A stretch of 64,000 nt of DNA from an uncultured Flavobacteriales bacterium. Lineage in GTDB: Bacteria; Bacteroidota; Bacteroidia; Flavobacteriales; BACL11. A model generated the notes under the pieces. It had not been told where the DNA came from. It saw only the letters and a program-made list of their open reading frames with translations, and made no database searches. The translations under genes and the position numbers were made by a program. Below are positions 1 to 8,783 of this stretch, piece after piece; within the stretch, counting starts at the first letter, position 1; every line of letters starts with the position of its first letter. The stretch covers positions 682,001 to 746,000 of the forward strand of contig CALSUJ010000001.1 in NCBI GenBank assembly GCA_943789505.1, read 5' to 3'.

Positions 1-2032
1 GTGATTGGTGCTAATAATTTAAATCTATGTACTGGTATTTATACAGTAACTGCAGCAGATGGATATGGTTGTAGCGTTATTGATACTTTTATTATTGGTC
101 AATTGATTTATGGTTGTTTAGATTCTACAGCTTCAAACTATGATCCATTAGCAAATATGAATGATAGTTCTTGTTACTATTGTGATGTAAGTTTTATTGC
201 ACCAGTTATTCAAGATCCTTCAACTGGAAATTGTAATGGATTAGTTGTAGTAAGCGCAATATCTTCTAATTCTAATAATATGAGTTATCTATGGAATAAT
301 GGAAGTACACAAAATACATTAACCAATCTATGTTCTGGTTTGTATGTAGTAACAGCTACAGATGGTCTTGGTTGTAATGCTACAGACTCTATTTACGTAG
401 GTACTATTATATATGGCTGTACAGATTCTACTCAGTTTAACTATAACTCAAGTGCAAATATTGATGATGGTTCTTGTATTGCTATTGTATATGGCTGTAC
501 AGATTCAACAGCATTTAATTATTATGCTGGAGCAAATACTGATGATGGTTCTTGTATAGCTTCTGTTTATGGCTGTACAGATTCAACAGCATTTAATTAT
601 TATGCTGGAGCAAATACTGATGATGGTTCTTGTATAGCTATTGTATATGGCTGTACAGATTCTACTCAGTTTAATTATAACTCAAGTGCAAATATTGATG
701 ATGGTTCTTGCTTAGCTATTGTATATGGCTGTATAGACTCAACAGTATTTAACTATAATTCACTTGCAAATACTGATGATGGAAGCTGTATGTATTGTGA
801 TTTAAGCAATACCTTCTTAATAAATAATAATTCAAGCTCAAATTGCATTGGCTATGTTGTAGCCACTTCAAGTAGTTCATATAGTCCTATAAGTTATTTA
901 TGGAGTACTGGAGGGACACAAAATGTTATTTTTGGTCTCTGTGCAGGTGTTTATACCGTTGTGATTACAGATGCTATTGGTTGTTCAATAACTCAGAGTG
1001 TTACGGTTACTGAAACTTTTCAAGGCTGTACAGACCCTACAGCAATAAACTATGATCCATTGGCAACAATAGATAATGGTACTTGTACTTACTCTACTGT
1101 TTGTTTAAACTCACCAATCACTGGTTTAGGCGTTACTAATGTTATTCATGATAGAGTTACTTTAACTTTTGATAATATGAATACTTATGATGCTTTAGGC
1201 GCTCAGATATGTAGAGTAGATCAATTACGTATTAAATATCGTGAAGTAGGAACATCTTCTTGGAGTCAGAAGAATATGCTGCTCCAACAGGTTATGATCC
1301 TACAACAGGTATTTGTAATAGTACTCAAAATACTGATAAATTAGTATTAGGTTTAACTGGTTCAACTACTTATGAGTGGCAAATGAGAGTTTGGTATTGT
1401 GCTACAGGAGCAACTGCTTGGGTAGTAGGTCCATACTTTACTACAGCTGATAACTGTCCAGACGTAGGTAACTTATGCGGTAACTTCAGGTCTAATACAC
1501 AAGCTACCTTTACTTGGGATGATTCAAATGGAGCTTATAGCTTTGTTAGATTACAAGCAAGAGTAGATACTGTTGGTTCTTCATTCTTTAATATTGGAGG
1601 TATAGGAGTAATTATGGTACATTCACTAAGAACAAGAATGGATTAGTTCCAGGAGAGTCTTATAGAGCTAAATCACGTACATGGTGTGATCCAAATGGAG
1701 GAGCTTATAAAGCTCCATCATGGACTTCATTTATTTACTGGACACAACCAACTTCTATAAGATTAGAAGGAGGCAGTACAATCAATAACTTAACTATTTA
1801 TCCTAACCCATCAAGAGATAAGTTTAATGTCAGTTTCACTTCAGTGATACTAACAAGATTTAAAAGTTAGAATCTTAAATGTAATAGGAGAGGAGCTTAT
1901 AAATGAAAACTTAGAACAGTTCATTGGGAATATACTAAGCAGATAAACTTAAGCAATAATGCTAAAGGAATTTACTTCTTAGAAATAGAGACTAATGATG
2001 GAATTATTAACAAGAAACTAATTCTTCAATAA
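1..2032 (+). pseudogene. SprB-repeat / GCTDxxA-repeat T9SS cargo protein, 5'-truncated and frameshifted
   Basis: This is the C-terminal part of a large exported adhesin-like protein; its start lies before the window. In order it shows SprB-like repeats (a YLW-N/S-G core, then Y-V-V-T-A-T-D-x-x-G-C), a block of Cys-bounded YGCTDSTAFNY...DDGSC repeats, two fibronectin-like segments and a T9SS type A sorting signal (IYPNPSRDKFNVSF, ending KLILQ). The reading frame changes near 1265, 1610, 1855 and 1925. Similarity to the family continues through each shift, and no single frame spans more than 447 codons. SprB repeats are known from gliding and surface adhesins secreted by T9SS, so the intact protein was probably surface-attached. 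The shifts may be true decay or assembly indels. The next gene starts 9 nt after the stop. Confidence 0.75.
412..801 (+). repeat. five tandem 78-bp coding repeats
   Basis: Units start at 412, 490, 568, 646 and 724. Each encodes 26 residues of the form YGCTDST-x-FNY...A-N-x-DDGSC plus a 3-4 residue linker. The second and third units are nearly identical, as are the first and fourth, which suggests recent tandem duplication or gene conversion. Single diverged relatives occur at about 109 and 1024. Two Cys per unit and the acidic DDGSC end suggest a disulfide-closed, perhaps calcium-binding, module; that function is inferred. Confidence 0.85.
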
Positions 2033-2041
2033 ACTAAAATT

Positions 2042-3688
2042 ATGAAAAAACTAATATTCACAATACTCACTTTACTAACATTAACTTTTGCTATAGCCCA
2101 AGATGGTATAAACTATCAAGGTGCTGCAACAGATGCTAATGGAGATGAACTTACCAATCAAAACATTACAATTAGAGCTTCAGTTTTAAGTGCAAGTGCT
2201 AATGGAAACTTAGAATGGGAAGAAACTCACTCTGCAACAACTGACCAGTTTGGACTATTTAATGTAGTTATTGGACAAGGAACCAATACCACAAATGGAG
2301 CAATAGCTAGCTTTGATGATATGGATTGGGGTTCAGCAGACCACTATTTAAAAATAGAGATGGATGCAACAGGAGGAACTAATTATGCTATGATTGGAAC
2401 AACTCAAATGATGTCTGTTCCTTATGCTCTTTATGCTAAAAGTGCAGGAATAGATTCTACTATGCTTGCTAATATGATAGGATCCAGTGTAGGAGGAATG
2501 GGAGGATCCGCAACATCTAATATGATTACTCCAAATGATCTAAACCTTAATTGTAAAGATTATATTCTTTTAAATAATTTATATAGTTCTGATCCTGTAA
2601 TGGATATGACTATAGATAATGAGTCAAATGTTTATGCTATACTTAGACAAAATTCTTCAGGTAATATTTATTCAACTCAATATAAGATTGTTAAATATGA
2701 TTCTTTATTAAATGTAGTATGGGAAATAAATAATCTTAATGTTAATTGCCCTGCTGGTATTCGTTATAATGAACAGAATGATTTATTATATCTAACAGGA
2801 CAATTAGGAGGTTTTACTGGCAATAATTATAATTATGTTAATTCCTCAACAGGGTCTATTAATGGGGTTTCTATAGCAAGTGGATATGGATTTGTTGCAG
2901 AATTAAACCCAAATGATGGAACTTGTAATTGGGCATCACCAATAACATTAGGGAATTATACTTGGGGTTATAGAAATCCAATGTTTGCATTTAATAATAA
3001 TTATTTATGCTTTGTTTCAGTGCATGATCCATATCAAGCTGGTTGGCGTTTACATACATATGATATATCAAATGGTACAATGCTTTATAATTCAACTATC
3101 TCTGGTAATTCTTTAGGAGACTGTATATTAACAAATTCAAATGAGTTAGTTGTAAAGAATGGTAATACTGGTCGCTTATTTGATATTTTTAATGGAAATT
3201 ATAATTCTAGTATTACTTACAACTCTGGAGCAGAGAATAATAATTTACTTTTAGATGGATCAGGATCAGTATTAACATTTTATAATGCTTCTAGTAATTA
3301 TGTGATTAATTCTCAATCTATTGGAACAAATAGTAATTCAGCTATTAATAGTAATGTAGATGTAGGTTCTGGAGATCATTTTGCTTATAAAACAACAAAT
3401 GGCTATAGTTTGTGTGTTGGATATTCAGAAAATAATGTATTAGTCTGGAATCAATTATATGTTAGTAATTATATTGAAAATCAACCATCATTTATGATAT
3501 TAGATTTAGATAATAATTTTGATATTACAAATAGTTATAATATTTCTCCTCTGTGTCAATTGCAAGACAGTAGGTATGCTGTTTCTAGTAGTGGAAAAAA
3601 ATGTTTTGCCGTTAGGACAGACGGAGCTTTTGTTATTAATGGTAATAATTATTCAGGACAAAATACTTTCTTAATTTTACTAGATTAA
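2042..3688 (+). CDS. secreted protein with N-terminal SVPYALYA module and propeller-like C-terminal part
   Basis: The protein has 548 residues. A signal peptide ends at about residue 20 (LTLTFAIAQ). Residues 20-135 form a beta-rich module with the landmarks INYQGAATDANG, EETHSATTDQFGLF and MMSVPYALYAKSAG. The same module begins the collagen-like proteins at 4863 and 10786, so it acts as a shared N-terminal unit. From about 165 on, repeated KYDSLLNVVW / LNPNDGTCNW / TYDISNGTMLY segments look like a beta-propeller of PQQ or WD type. No canonical T9SS sorting signal is seen; the protein ends FLILLD. It starts 9 nt after the preceding stop and probably shares its transcript. Its substrate is unknown. 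Confidence 0.75.
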   Translation: MKKLIFTILTLLTLTFAIAQDGINYQGAATDANGDELTNQNITIRASVLSASANGNLEWEETHSATTDQFGLFNVVIGQGTNTTNGAIASFDDMDWGSADHYLKIEMDATGGTNYAMIGTTQMMSVPYALYAKSAGIDSTMLANMIGSSVGGMGGSATSNMITPNDLNLNCKDYILLNNLYSSDPVMDMTIDNESNVYAILRQNSSGNIYSTQYKIVKYDSLLNVVWEINNLNVNCPAGIRYNEQNDLLYLTGQLGGFTGNNYNYVNSSTGSINGVSIASGYGFVAELNPNDGTCNWASPITLGNYTWGYRNPMFAFNNNYLCFVSVHDPYQAGWRLHTYDISNGTMLYNSTISGNSLGDCILTNSNELVVKNGNTGRLFDIFNGNYNSSITYNSGAENNNLLLDGSGSVLTFYNASSNYVINSQSIGTNSNSAINSNVDVGSGDHFAYKTTNGYSLCVGYSENNVLVWNQLYVSNYIENQPSFMILDLDNNFDITNSYNISPLCQLQDSRYAVSSSGKKCFAVRTDGAFVINGNNYSGQNTFLILLD

Positions 3689-3813
3689 AAATATTTAAAG
3701 ACATATTAATTATTTTTTAAAATAACTGAATACTCAGAAAATCAAAATATTTTATTAAGTTTGGCTTAGTAGATTGGTTAGCAGTGAAAGATATAGTAAA
3801 TATATAAATACAA

Positions 3814-3839
3814 AAGTTTATAGACTTTAAAACAAAAAT
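3814..3839 (+). repeat. partial copy of the 35-bp inter-gene element
   Basis: AAGTTTATAGACTTTAAAAC directly precedes the zinc-ribbon start codon. It matches, with one difference, the core of the element found in the minus-strand array at 9003, 11262, 12102 and 12753. Here it is on the plus strand, keeping the same orientation relative to the gene it precedes. Confidence 0.6.
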
Positions 3840-4391
3840 ATGTTTTGTACTCAATGTGGAAGGGAGGTTACTAATAATGATTCGTTTTGTGGAAATTGCG
3901 GCAACAAAATCACTAAAAAAGAATCAAAAGATTTAAGACCAATTAGCCTGAAAGTTGAAGATGAGAATTGCAAAAAATGCGATGATATATTAGTTAGTAT
4001 TTATATTGGATCACCTGCTAAAAAAGATTACAGTGGAGATAAAAAAATATGTGTTTCTTGTAAAGTTAAAGATTCTAAGTGTCCTGTTTGCTCACTATAT
4101 TTACGAACTAGTAAATCTCAACAATGCCAACATTGTTTTTCTTCTTGGAATCCAAAAAAGGGAGAAAAGAGTTTGATAACTCCATCTATTAAAAATAAAA
4201 GATCTGAGGTTAAGTGTCCAAAATGTTATTCAAGAAATATTACTGCAAATAAGGCAGGTTTTGGATTAGGAAAGGCAGTTGTTGGGGGGGTTCTAACAGG
4301 TGGAGTTGGGTTGTTAGCAGGATTTCTAGGTTCTAAAAAAATAAATATCTCTTGCTTAAAATGTGGTCACAGGTGGAATCCAAAGAAATAA
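3840..4391 (+). CDS. zinc-ribbon protein with five or more CxxC knuckles
   Basis: The protein has 183 residues. The N-terminus has the classic zinc_ribbon_2 form: Cys3-x2-Cys6, then Cys17-x2-Cys20 in FCGNCGNKI. Further CxxC pairs follow in CKKCDD, CVSCK, CPVC, CQHC, CPKC and the final CLKCGHRW. A Gly-rich hydrophobic stretch (GFGLGKAVVGGVLTGGVGLLAGFLG) before the last ribbon could be a membrane hairpin or a packing segment. There is no signal peptide, so the protein is probably cytoplasmic, unlike its exported neighbours. Nothing shows whether it binds nucleic acid or protein. A partial 35-bp element lies immediately upstream. Confidence 0.7.
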   Translation: MFCTQCGREVTNNDSFCGNCGNKITKKESKDLRPISLKVEDENCKKCDDILVSIYIGSPAKKDYSGDKKICVSCKVKDSKCPVCSLYLRTSKSQQCQHCFSSWNPKKGEKSLITPSIKNKRSEVKCPKCYSRNITANKAGFGLGKAVVGGVLTGGVGLLAGFLGSKKINISCLKCGHRWNPKK

Positions 4392-4396
4392 CTAAG

Positions 4397-4861
4397 ATGA
4401 AAAAACTACTACTTATATTACTTTGCTTACCTATGATTGGGTTTGGGCAGATTCTATCTCCTTCAGTTATTGGTAGTGCAGGAGCTTCATTTAGTAATTC
4501 TACTGCTTCTACTGATTTAACTGTTGGTGAAGTAATGATTGAGACTTTTAGCAATAGTACCATTATAACTCAAGGTTTTCATCAAGGATTGGTAGAGATA
4601 ACTTCTGGGGTTGTTAATTTAGATATTAAGACAAAGGTTTATCCAAATCCAGCTACCAACTTTTTAATTATAGAGCTTGAGAAGAATGTCAATGCTGAAC
4701 TATTGGTTTATGATGTTAATGGAAAGATAGTTATTAAGGATAAATTAAATAACGAACAGCAAAAACAATTAGACTTTAGTTTTTTAGGACAAGGTAATTA
4801 CTTACTACATATAAATATAGCAGATAATCAATCTGTTTATCAAATAAACAAATCAAAATAA
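4397..4861 (+). CDS. small secreted protein with T9SS type A sorting signal (copy 1)
   Basis: The protein has 154 residues. A signal peptide ends at about residue 18 (LPMIGFGQ). A short body follows with the motif A-S-F-S-N-S-T-A-S-T-D-L-T-V-G-E, typical of small Bacteroidota T9SS proteins that read 'sVGE...ggfhqG'. The sorting signal is KVYPNPATNFLIIEL, then ELLVYDVNGKIV and a final VYQINKSK. It is nearly identical to the gene at 10788-11252 on the other arm. The start chosen is the ATG of MKKLLLI; an upstream in-frame start would lie inside the zinc-ribbon gene. The collagen-like gene begins 1 nt after the stop, so the two were probably cotranslated. No enzymatic domain is visible. Confidence 0.8.
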   Translation: MKKLLLILLCLPMIGFGQILSPSVIGSAGASFSNSTASTDLTVGEVMIETFSNSTIITQGFHQGLVEITSGVVNLDIKTKVYPNPATNFLIIELEKNVNAELLVYDVNGKIVIKDKLNNEQQKQLDFSFLGQGNYLLHINIADNQSVYQINKSK

Positions 4862-4862
4862 G

Positions 4863-6800
4863 ATGAAAAAGATATTAAGCACATTAGTTTTAAGTTTAGT
4901 AGCAACAGTTATGCTATTAGCTCAAGCACCACAGACCTTTAGTTATCAAACAGTAGTTAGAGATAATAACTGGCAAGTAATCCAAAATCAAAGTATTGGG
5001 GTTCAGGTAGTCAATTATAGAAGATGTAGCTAATGGTTCTGTAGTTTATGCTGAGGAGCATACAGCAACAACGAATGATATTGGACTTATAAATTTAGCA
5101 GTTGGAGGAGGAACTGTTGCTACAAGGACTTTTTTCTAATATTGATTGGGGTAACCATAGTTATTTTATGAAGATATCAGTTGATGTAAGTGGAGGGAGT
5201 AATTATGTAGCAATGGGAACAACACAGTTAAGAAGTGTTCCTTATGCTTTATTTGCTGAGACATCTAACAATGCAGGTCCTCAAGGAATACAAGGAGTTG
5301 CAGGTAATGACGGAGTTGATGGTGTAGATGGAACAAATGGATTAGACGGAATAGATGGTGTAGATGGATTGGCGGGAGCACAAGGAATACAAGGATTACA
5401 AGGCGATACAGGAGTTGCAGGTGTTCAGGGCTCAATTGGTTTAACAGGAGCTCAAGGAATACAGGGTTTACAAGGAGATACAGGTATTGCAGGTACTAAT
5501 GGTGTAAATGGTATTGATGGAACAAACGGAGTAGATGGTGCTGATGGAACAAATGGTGTTGATGGATTAAACGGTACTAATGGTGCAGTTGGAGCAACAG
5601 GTCCTCAAGGATTACAAGGTTTAGCAGGTAATGATGGTGCTGATGGAACAAATGGTATTGACGGAAATGATGGAGTTGATGGTGCTAACGGAACTAATGG
5701 AGTAGATGGTGCTGTTGGTGCAACAGGTTTGCAAGGAATTGCAGGAAATGATGGTGCTGATGGAACAAATGGTATTGACGGAAATGATGGTGCTGATGGT
5801 GCTAACGGAACTAATGGAGTTGATGGTGCAGTTGGAGCAACAGGTGCTCAAGGAATACAAGGTGTAGCAGGAAATGATGGTGCAGTTGGAGCAACAGGTG
5901 CTCAGGATACAAGGAGTTGCAGGGTAATGATGGTATTGATGGAACAAATGGTGTTGATGGATTAAACGGTACTAATGGAGTTGATGGACTAAGGTTTACC
6001 AGGTGCTGAGGAGTTGATGGTGTTGATGGTTCTATTGGGAACAGGTCCTCAAGGATTACAGGGTGCAGCAGGAATTGATGGTGCAGTTGGAGCAACAGGT
6101 CCTCAAGGATTACAGGGTGCAGCAGGAAATGATGGCGCAATTGGAGCAACAGGTGCTCAGGGAATACAAGGAGTTGCAGGTGCTGATGGTGCTTGATGGA
6201 ACAAATGGTATTGACGGAACTAATGGAGTAGATGGTGCTGACGGGCAAGGTGGAATAACAAACGCAGGAACAGGCATAAGTGTCACTGGTGCTGGAACTT
6301 CTGTTAGTCCTTATGTGGTTAGTACAAGCACTTGCGGTTTATCTATAGGCGATACCGCTCAAGGAGGAATTATCTTTTATTTAGACCCATCAGGTTGTCA
6401 CGGCTTGGTGGCTAAAGCGACAGATGAGGCAAGTTATTACCAATGGTCTTCAACAACTTTCAATACATGGCATATGCATCTGGAATTTACGGAGGTGCTC
6501 AAAACACAAAAAAAAGTCTTGCTCGTGCTGCTTATTACAGCGAGTTATGTCCTGCAGCGGACGTTTGTGATTATTTAGCTTCGGTTGGCTATACAGATTG
6601 GTATTTACCTTCAAAAGATGAACTAGACATGATGTATGTAAATTTACACATGCAAGGGCTTGGTGGTTTTGCTTATAACTACTATTGGAGTTCTACTGAG
6701 TACGGATTACGCCGATGCGTGGGGTCAGAATTTCTACAATGGAAACCAGAACTACGCATAAGGTCACTACCACGGTGTTAGGGCTGTTCGGGCTTTTTAA
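4863..6800 (+). pseudogene. collagen-like / DUF1566 secreted protein, multiply frameshifted copy
   Basis: This is the plus-arm copy of the intact gene at 9458-10786. It begins with the same signal peptide (MKKILSTLVLSLVATVML), the SVPYALFAETS module, a long Gly-X-Y collagen-like stretch (about 5278-6250) and a C-terminal DUF1566/Lcl-type domain (GGIIFYLDPSGCHGLVAKAT, DWYLPSKDELD, YYWSSTE, VRAVRAF). Direct comparison shows extra bases, for example CAGGTAGTC against CAGGTGTC near 5005 and GCTACAAGG against GCTCAAGG near 5123, with more near 5905, 5993, 6190 and 6460. No continuous product is possible as read. Its collagen-like part is about twice the length of the intact copy. True decay and assembly error in a repetitive region are both possible. 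Confidence 0.8.
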
Positions 6801-6890
6801 CCATTTAACAATTTATCCATTTAAAATTATTGCGTAAGCAATCGAATTTAAAATTTATTAGCCTTTTTTCTATATCTATAGTAAAAGACT

Positions 6891-7179
6891 ATGCCATTTA
6901 AGAAAGGAACAAGCGGAAACCCTATAGGTAGACCTAAAGGTTCAGTAAGCACTACTTCTAAGCTCATTAGAGAGCATATAAGCCAAGCAATTGACGGAAA
7001 CAAGATAATGGAGATGCTAGATAAGATAGACTCTCCTACAGAGTATATCAATGCAATCTCTAAACTACTTCCTTATTCAATTGGAAAGGTAAAGCCTTAT
7101 GAAGAGATTGAGGAAAGAGAGCCTATTGATATAAAGATTAGATTTTTTTACAACACCTGAAGAAGTGGAGGATAATTAG
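6891..7179 (+). pseudogene. DUF5681-type protein, frameshifted near its end (copy 1)
   Basis: The N-terminus MPFKKGTSGNPIGRPKGSVS is the DUF5681 signature (KKGxSGNPxGRPKG), a small domain usually met in phage and mobile-element genes, often near terminase small subunits. The frame runs through KLLPYSIGKVKP and IEEREPIDIKI. A run of Ts near 7141-7147 then shifts it; the other frame continues TTPEEVEDN to a stop at 7179, giving an original product of about 95 residues. It sits 90 nt after the DUF1566 end, as do the other two copies. This is the longest copy; the others diverge after residue 39-60. Confidence 0.6.
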
Positions 7180-7225
7180 CAAACTTAAATCCCCATAAAT
7201 TTTATAAATCTCTTTAAAGATGTAG

Positions 7226-7328
7226 AGTGTTATAAAATTGAACTTTAGATATGGCTGTTTAAGTGTATTGCTTGAAGTAGTAGTTGAGGTGTTGTTTACG
7301 GTATTTAGTTTTTGAACTATATAAATCA
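7226..7328 (+). repeat. non-coding inner end of the left inverted arm
   Basis: This stretch, from TATAAAATTGAACTTTAG through GTAGTAGTTGAGGTGTTG to AACTATATAAATCA, recurs in reverse complement at 9069-9176 with a few mismatches. It marks the inner limit of the duplication. No coding potential is seen. Between 7180 and 7768 there is no gene; that interval holds only this repeat, the tRNA-like fragment, the terminator and the tandem 12-mer. Confidence 0.75.
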
Positions 7329-7472
7329 GGCTTGTTATCATTAAGTTTAATATATTTGCCAAGCAGGGTAGAAATGACTTTATACTCTTGTTAAAAGATT
7401 CCAATAAGGTGTCCTAATAGGTGCACCTTTAAGAATGAAAAAGATAAGTTACTGATAATAAGCAATATACTG

Positions 7473-7499
7473 GATAGGTTCATCTCCCGTCCAGACCGC
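7473..7499 (+). other. tRNA-Asp 3'-end-like fragment (candidate att site)
   Basis: GGTTCATCTCCCGTCC followed by AGACCGC has the form of a tRNA T-arm and acceptor 3' strand. From memory, the 3' end of Bacteroidota tRNA-Asp reads GTTCGAGTCCCGTCCAGACC. The upstream bases show no D-arm, anticodon arm or matching acceptor 5' strand, so this is a fragment and not a tRNA gene. Such 3' fragments are left when integrases insert at tRNA ends. A terminator, a tandem 12-mer and an excisionase-like gene follow within 300 nt, which supports this reading. Confidence 0.45.
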
Positions 7500-7513
7500 T
7501 CAGTTAAAAGATA

Positions 7514-7550
7514 AACCCTTGTAATTTAATAGATTACAGGGGTTTTTTTT
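7514..7550 (+). terminator. intrinsic terminator
   Basis: A 12-bp stem (AACCCTTGTAAT paired with ATTACAGGGGTT, one G-U pair) encloses a 7-nt loop and is followed by six further Ts. It lies 14 nt after the tRNA-like fragment, where a tRNA operon terminator would be expected. It may have moved with that fragment. Confidence 0.8.
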
Positions 7551-7555
7551 ATTTC

Positions 7556-7579
7556 AAGGGGACGGATAAGGGGACGGAT
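7556..7579 (+). repeat. perfect tandem 12-bp repeat
   Basis: AAGGGGACGGAT occurs twice without a gap. The G-rich repeat stands out in AT-rich surroundings just after the tRNA-like fragment and terminator. It could be an integrase or excisionase arm-type binding site; this is inferred from context only. Confidence 0.6.
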
Positions 7580-7735
7580 TTATGTTGTAGGATTTTTTCT
7601 TTGTTAAATTCTACTTTATTTAACTGACAATATTAAAAAGCCATATTAAGCTGTTGATAAGTTCTTTATTAACTAATTGTTAGAAAAGATGTTGAGAACT
7701 GAAGTTACATTTAACTTGGGATATTAGATCATCCT

Positions 7736-7743
7736 TATATTTG
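7736..7743 (+). promoter_or_regulatory. -7 promoter element of the HTH gene
   Basis: TATATTTG matches the Bacteroidota consensus TAnnTTTG and lies 25 nt before the HTH start codon. The predicted leader contains AGATTAACAA, a piece of the 35-bp inter-gene element. Confidence 0.55.
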
Positions 7744-7768
7744 TAGTAGATTAACAAAAAACAAGAAT

Positions 7769-7963
7769 ATGGATCAATTTAATACTAACTATTTAACAGA
7801 ACAACAGGTCGCTGAGAAGTATCAAGTTTCAAAAAGAACATTACATAACTTAAGAAAGGCTGGAAAATTAGCAGTAGGCGTGCAGTATTTCTATTTAGGT
7901 AAACAGATTAGATATAAATCTATTGAATTGCAAGAGTATTTTGAAACCTCAACACTAAGTTAA
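7769..7963 (+). CDS. small excisionase-like helix-turn-helix protein
   Basis: The protein has 64 residues. It reads YLTEQQVAEKYQVSKRTLHNLRKAGKL followed by QIRYKSIELQEYFE, the winged-HTH pattern of the HTH_17/excisionase family. In this pattern the first helix pair reads 'lt..evAe.l.vs..Tl..lr..G.l' and a Lys/Arg-rich wing ends '..R....el..yl'. Proteins of this size and type usually direct excision or regulate mobile elements. It sits between the candidate tRNA-derived att site and decayed DUF5681/DUF1566 modules. No integrase is present in the window, so the element is either incomplete or continues elsewhere. Confidence 0.65.
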   Translation: MDQFNTNYLTEQQVAEKYQVSKRTLHNLRKAGKLAVGVQYFYLGKQIRYKSIELQEYFETSTLS

Positions 7964-7969
7964 TCTATG

Positions 7970-8110
7970 CTATACATTAGGTAAATGATAGTTCATCTTA
8001 TTTCCATCAATAGCTTGGCTTATATGCTCTCTTATGAGCTTAGTAGTAGTGCTTACTGAACCTTTAGGTCTACCTATAGGGTTTCCGCTTGTTCCTTTCT
8101 TAAATGGCAT
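7970..8110 (-). pseudogene. truncated DUF5681 protein (copy 2)
   Basis: This is a 46-codon open frame. It starts with the same MPFKKGTSGNPIGRPKGSVS as the other copies, continues through KLIREHISQAIDGNK, then turns into an unrelated tail MNYHLPNV before the stop. It lies 82 nt after the end of a decayed DUF1566 gene, keeping the module order seen in both arms. It is probably a truncated remnant. Confidence 0.55.
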
Positions 8111-8192
8111 AGTCTTTTACTATAGATATAGAAAATAGACTAATAAATTTTAAATGTGCTTACGCAATATAAATGGATAAATTGTTAAATGG

Positions 8193-8768
8193 TTAAAAAG
8201 CCCGAACAGCCCTAACACTGTGCCGTAGTGTCTTATGTGTTGTAGTTCTGGCTTCCATAGTAGAAATTCTGCCTCCACGCATTGTTGTAATCGTCCTCAG
8301 TAGAACTCCAATAGTAGTTACAGCAAAACCACCAAGTATTTCTACACCTAAAGCATCCTTGATCGCTAAATTTAAATACATTTCGATTTAATTCATCTTT
8401 TGAAGGTAAGAACCAATCACTGTATCCACCAAGAGTTAGATTTGCACAAATATCTGCAGCTGTTCCGGTTGTTGTACATCCAGCTTCAATATCAATTGTG
8501 TTTTGATTACCTGTTCCAATAGCTGTTCCATCTGCTCCTGAAATAGAGTTCCATAACATCCCCATTCTGCATTCAGTAGATTGGTCTGTAAGGAGCTGCA
8601 ATTAAGCCTCCACCATTTCCATCTAACTAAAAGATAATTCCTCCTTGATGAGTGTCACCAATAGCTAATGCTGAGTTATTATTATTAATTCGTAGGCGTC
8701 TCTTCTTCTTTCTCACAAGCGGAGAAGATAATTGATACTGCTAATAATGTGTAAATTAGTTTTTTCAT
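8193..8768 (-). pseudogene. DUF1566-domain lipoprotein, decayed
   Basis: It starts MKKLIYTLLAVSIIFSACEKEEE, a lipoprotein signal with lipobox Cys18. A stop and frame change follow near 8690. Then come IGDTHQGGIIF, a stop where Tyr is expected (TAG), a further shift near 8590, and a long readable DUF1566/Lcl-type stretch (GMLWNSISGADGTAIGTGNQ, GGYSDWFLPSKDELN, NYYWSSTEDDYNNAWRQNF). Another shift leads to the family ending SVRAVRAF. It has no collagen-like block, so it is a shorter relative of the gene at 9458-10786. At least four lesions make a functional product unlikely unless most are assembly errors. Confidence 0.7.
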
Positions 8769-8783
8769 AATCTTAGTTGTTTG

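Larger units (their letters stand above)
4388..7328 (+). repeat. left arm of a large imperfect inverted duplication
   Basis: This arm carries, in order, the 154-aa T9SS protein, the collagen-like/DUF1566 gene, a linker of about 90 bp, a DUF5681 gene and a non-coding tail (7226-7328). The same order reads on the minus strand from 11262 to 9069. The first gene is almost identical between arms and the tail (TTGAACTTTAG ... AACTATATAAATCA) is well conserved. The arm is longer than its partner because its collagen-like block is expanded, and it carries many single-base indels that the other arm lacks. Confidence 0.8.

Noticed and set aside
412-801. Regular repeats that could look like a CRISPR array
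   Set aside because: The 78-bp units are tandem with no spacers, lie in frame inside a coding region and encode a known protein repeat; no cas gene is present.
5621-6248. Long minus-strand reading frames opposite the collagen-like block
   Set aside because: They are shadows of the Gly-X-Y codons: low-complexity, His/Leu/Ser-rich translations with no start signal or homology.
7440-7500. A complete tRNA-Asp gene
   Set aside because: Only the T-arm and acceptor 3' part are recognisable. The bases upstream give no anticodon arm, D-arm or matching 5' acceptor strand.
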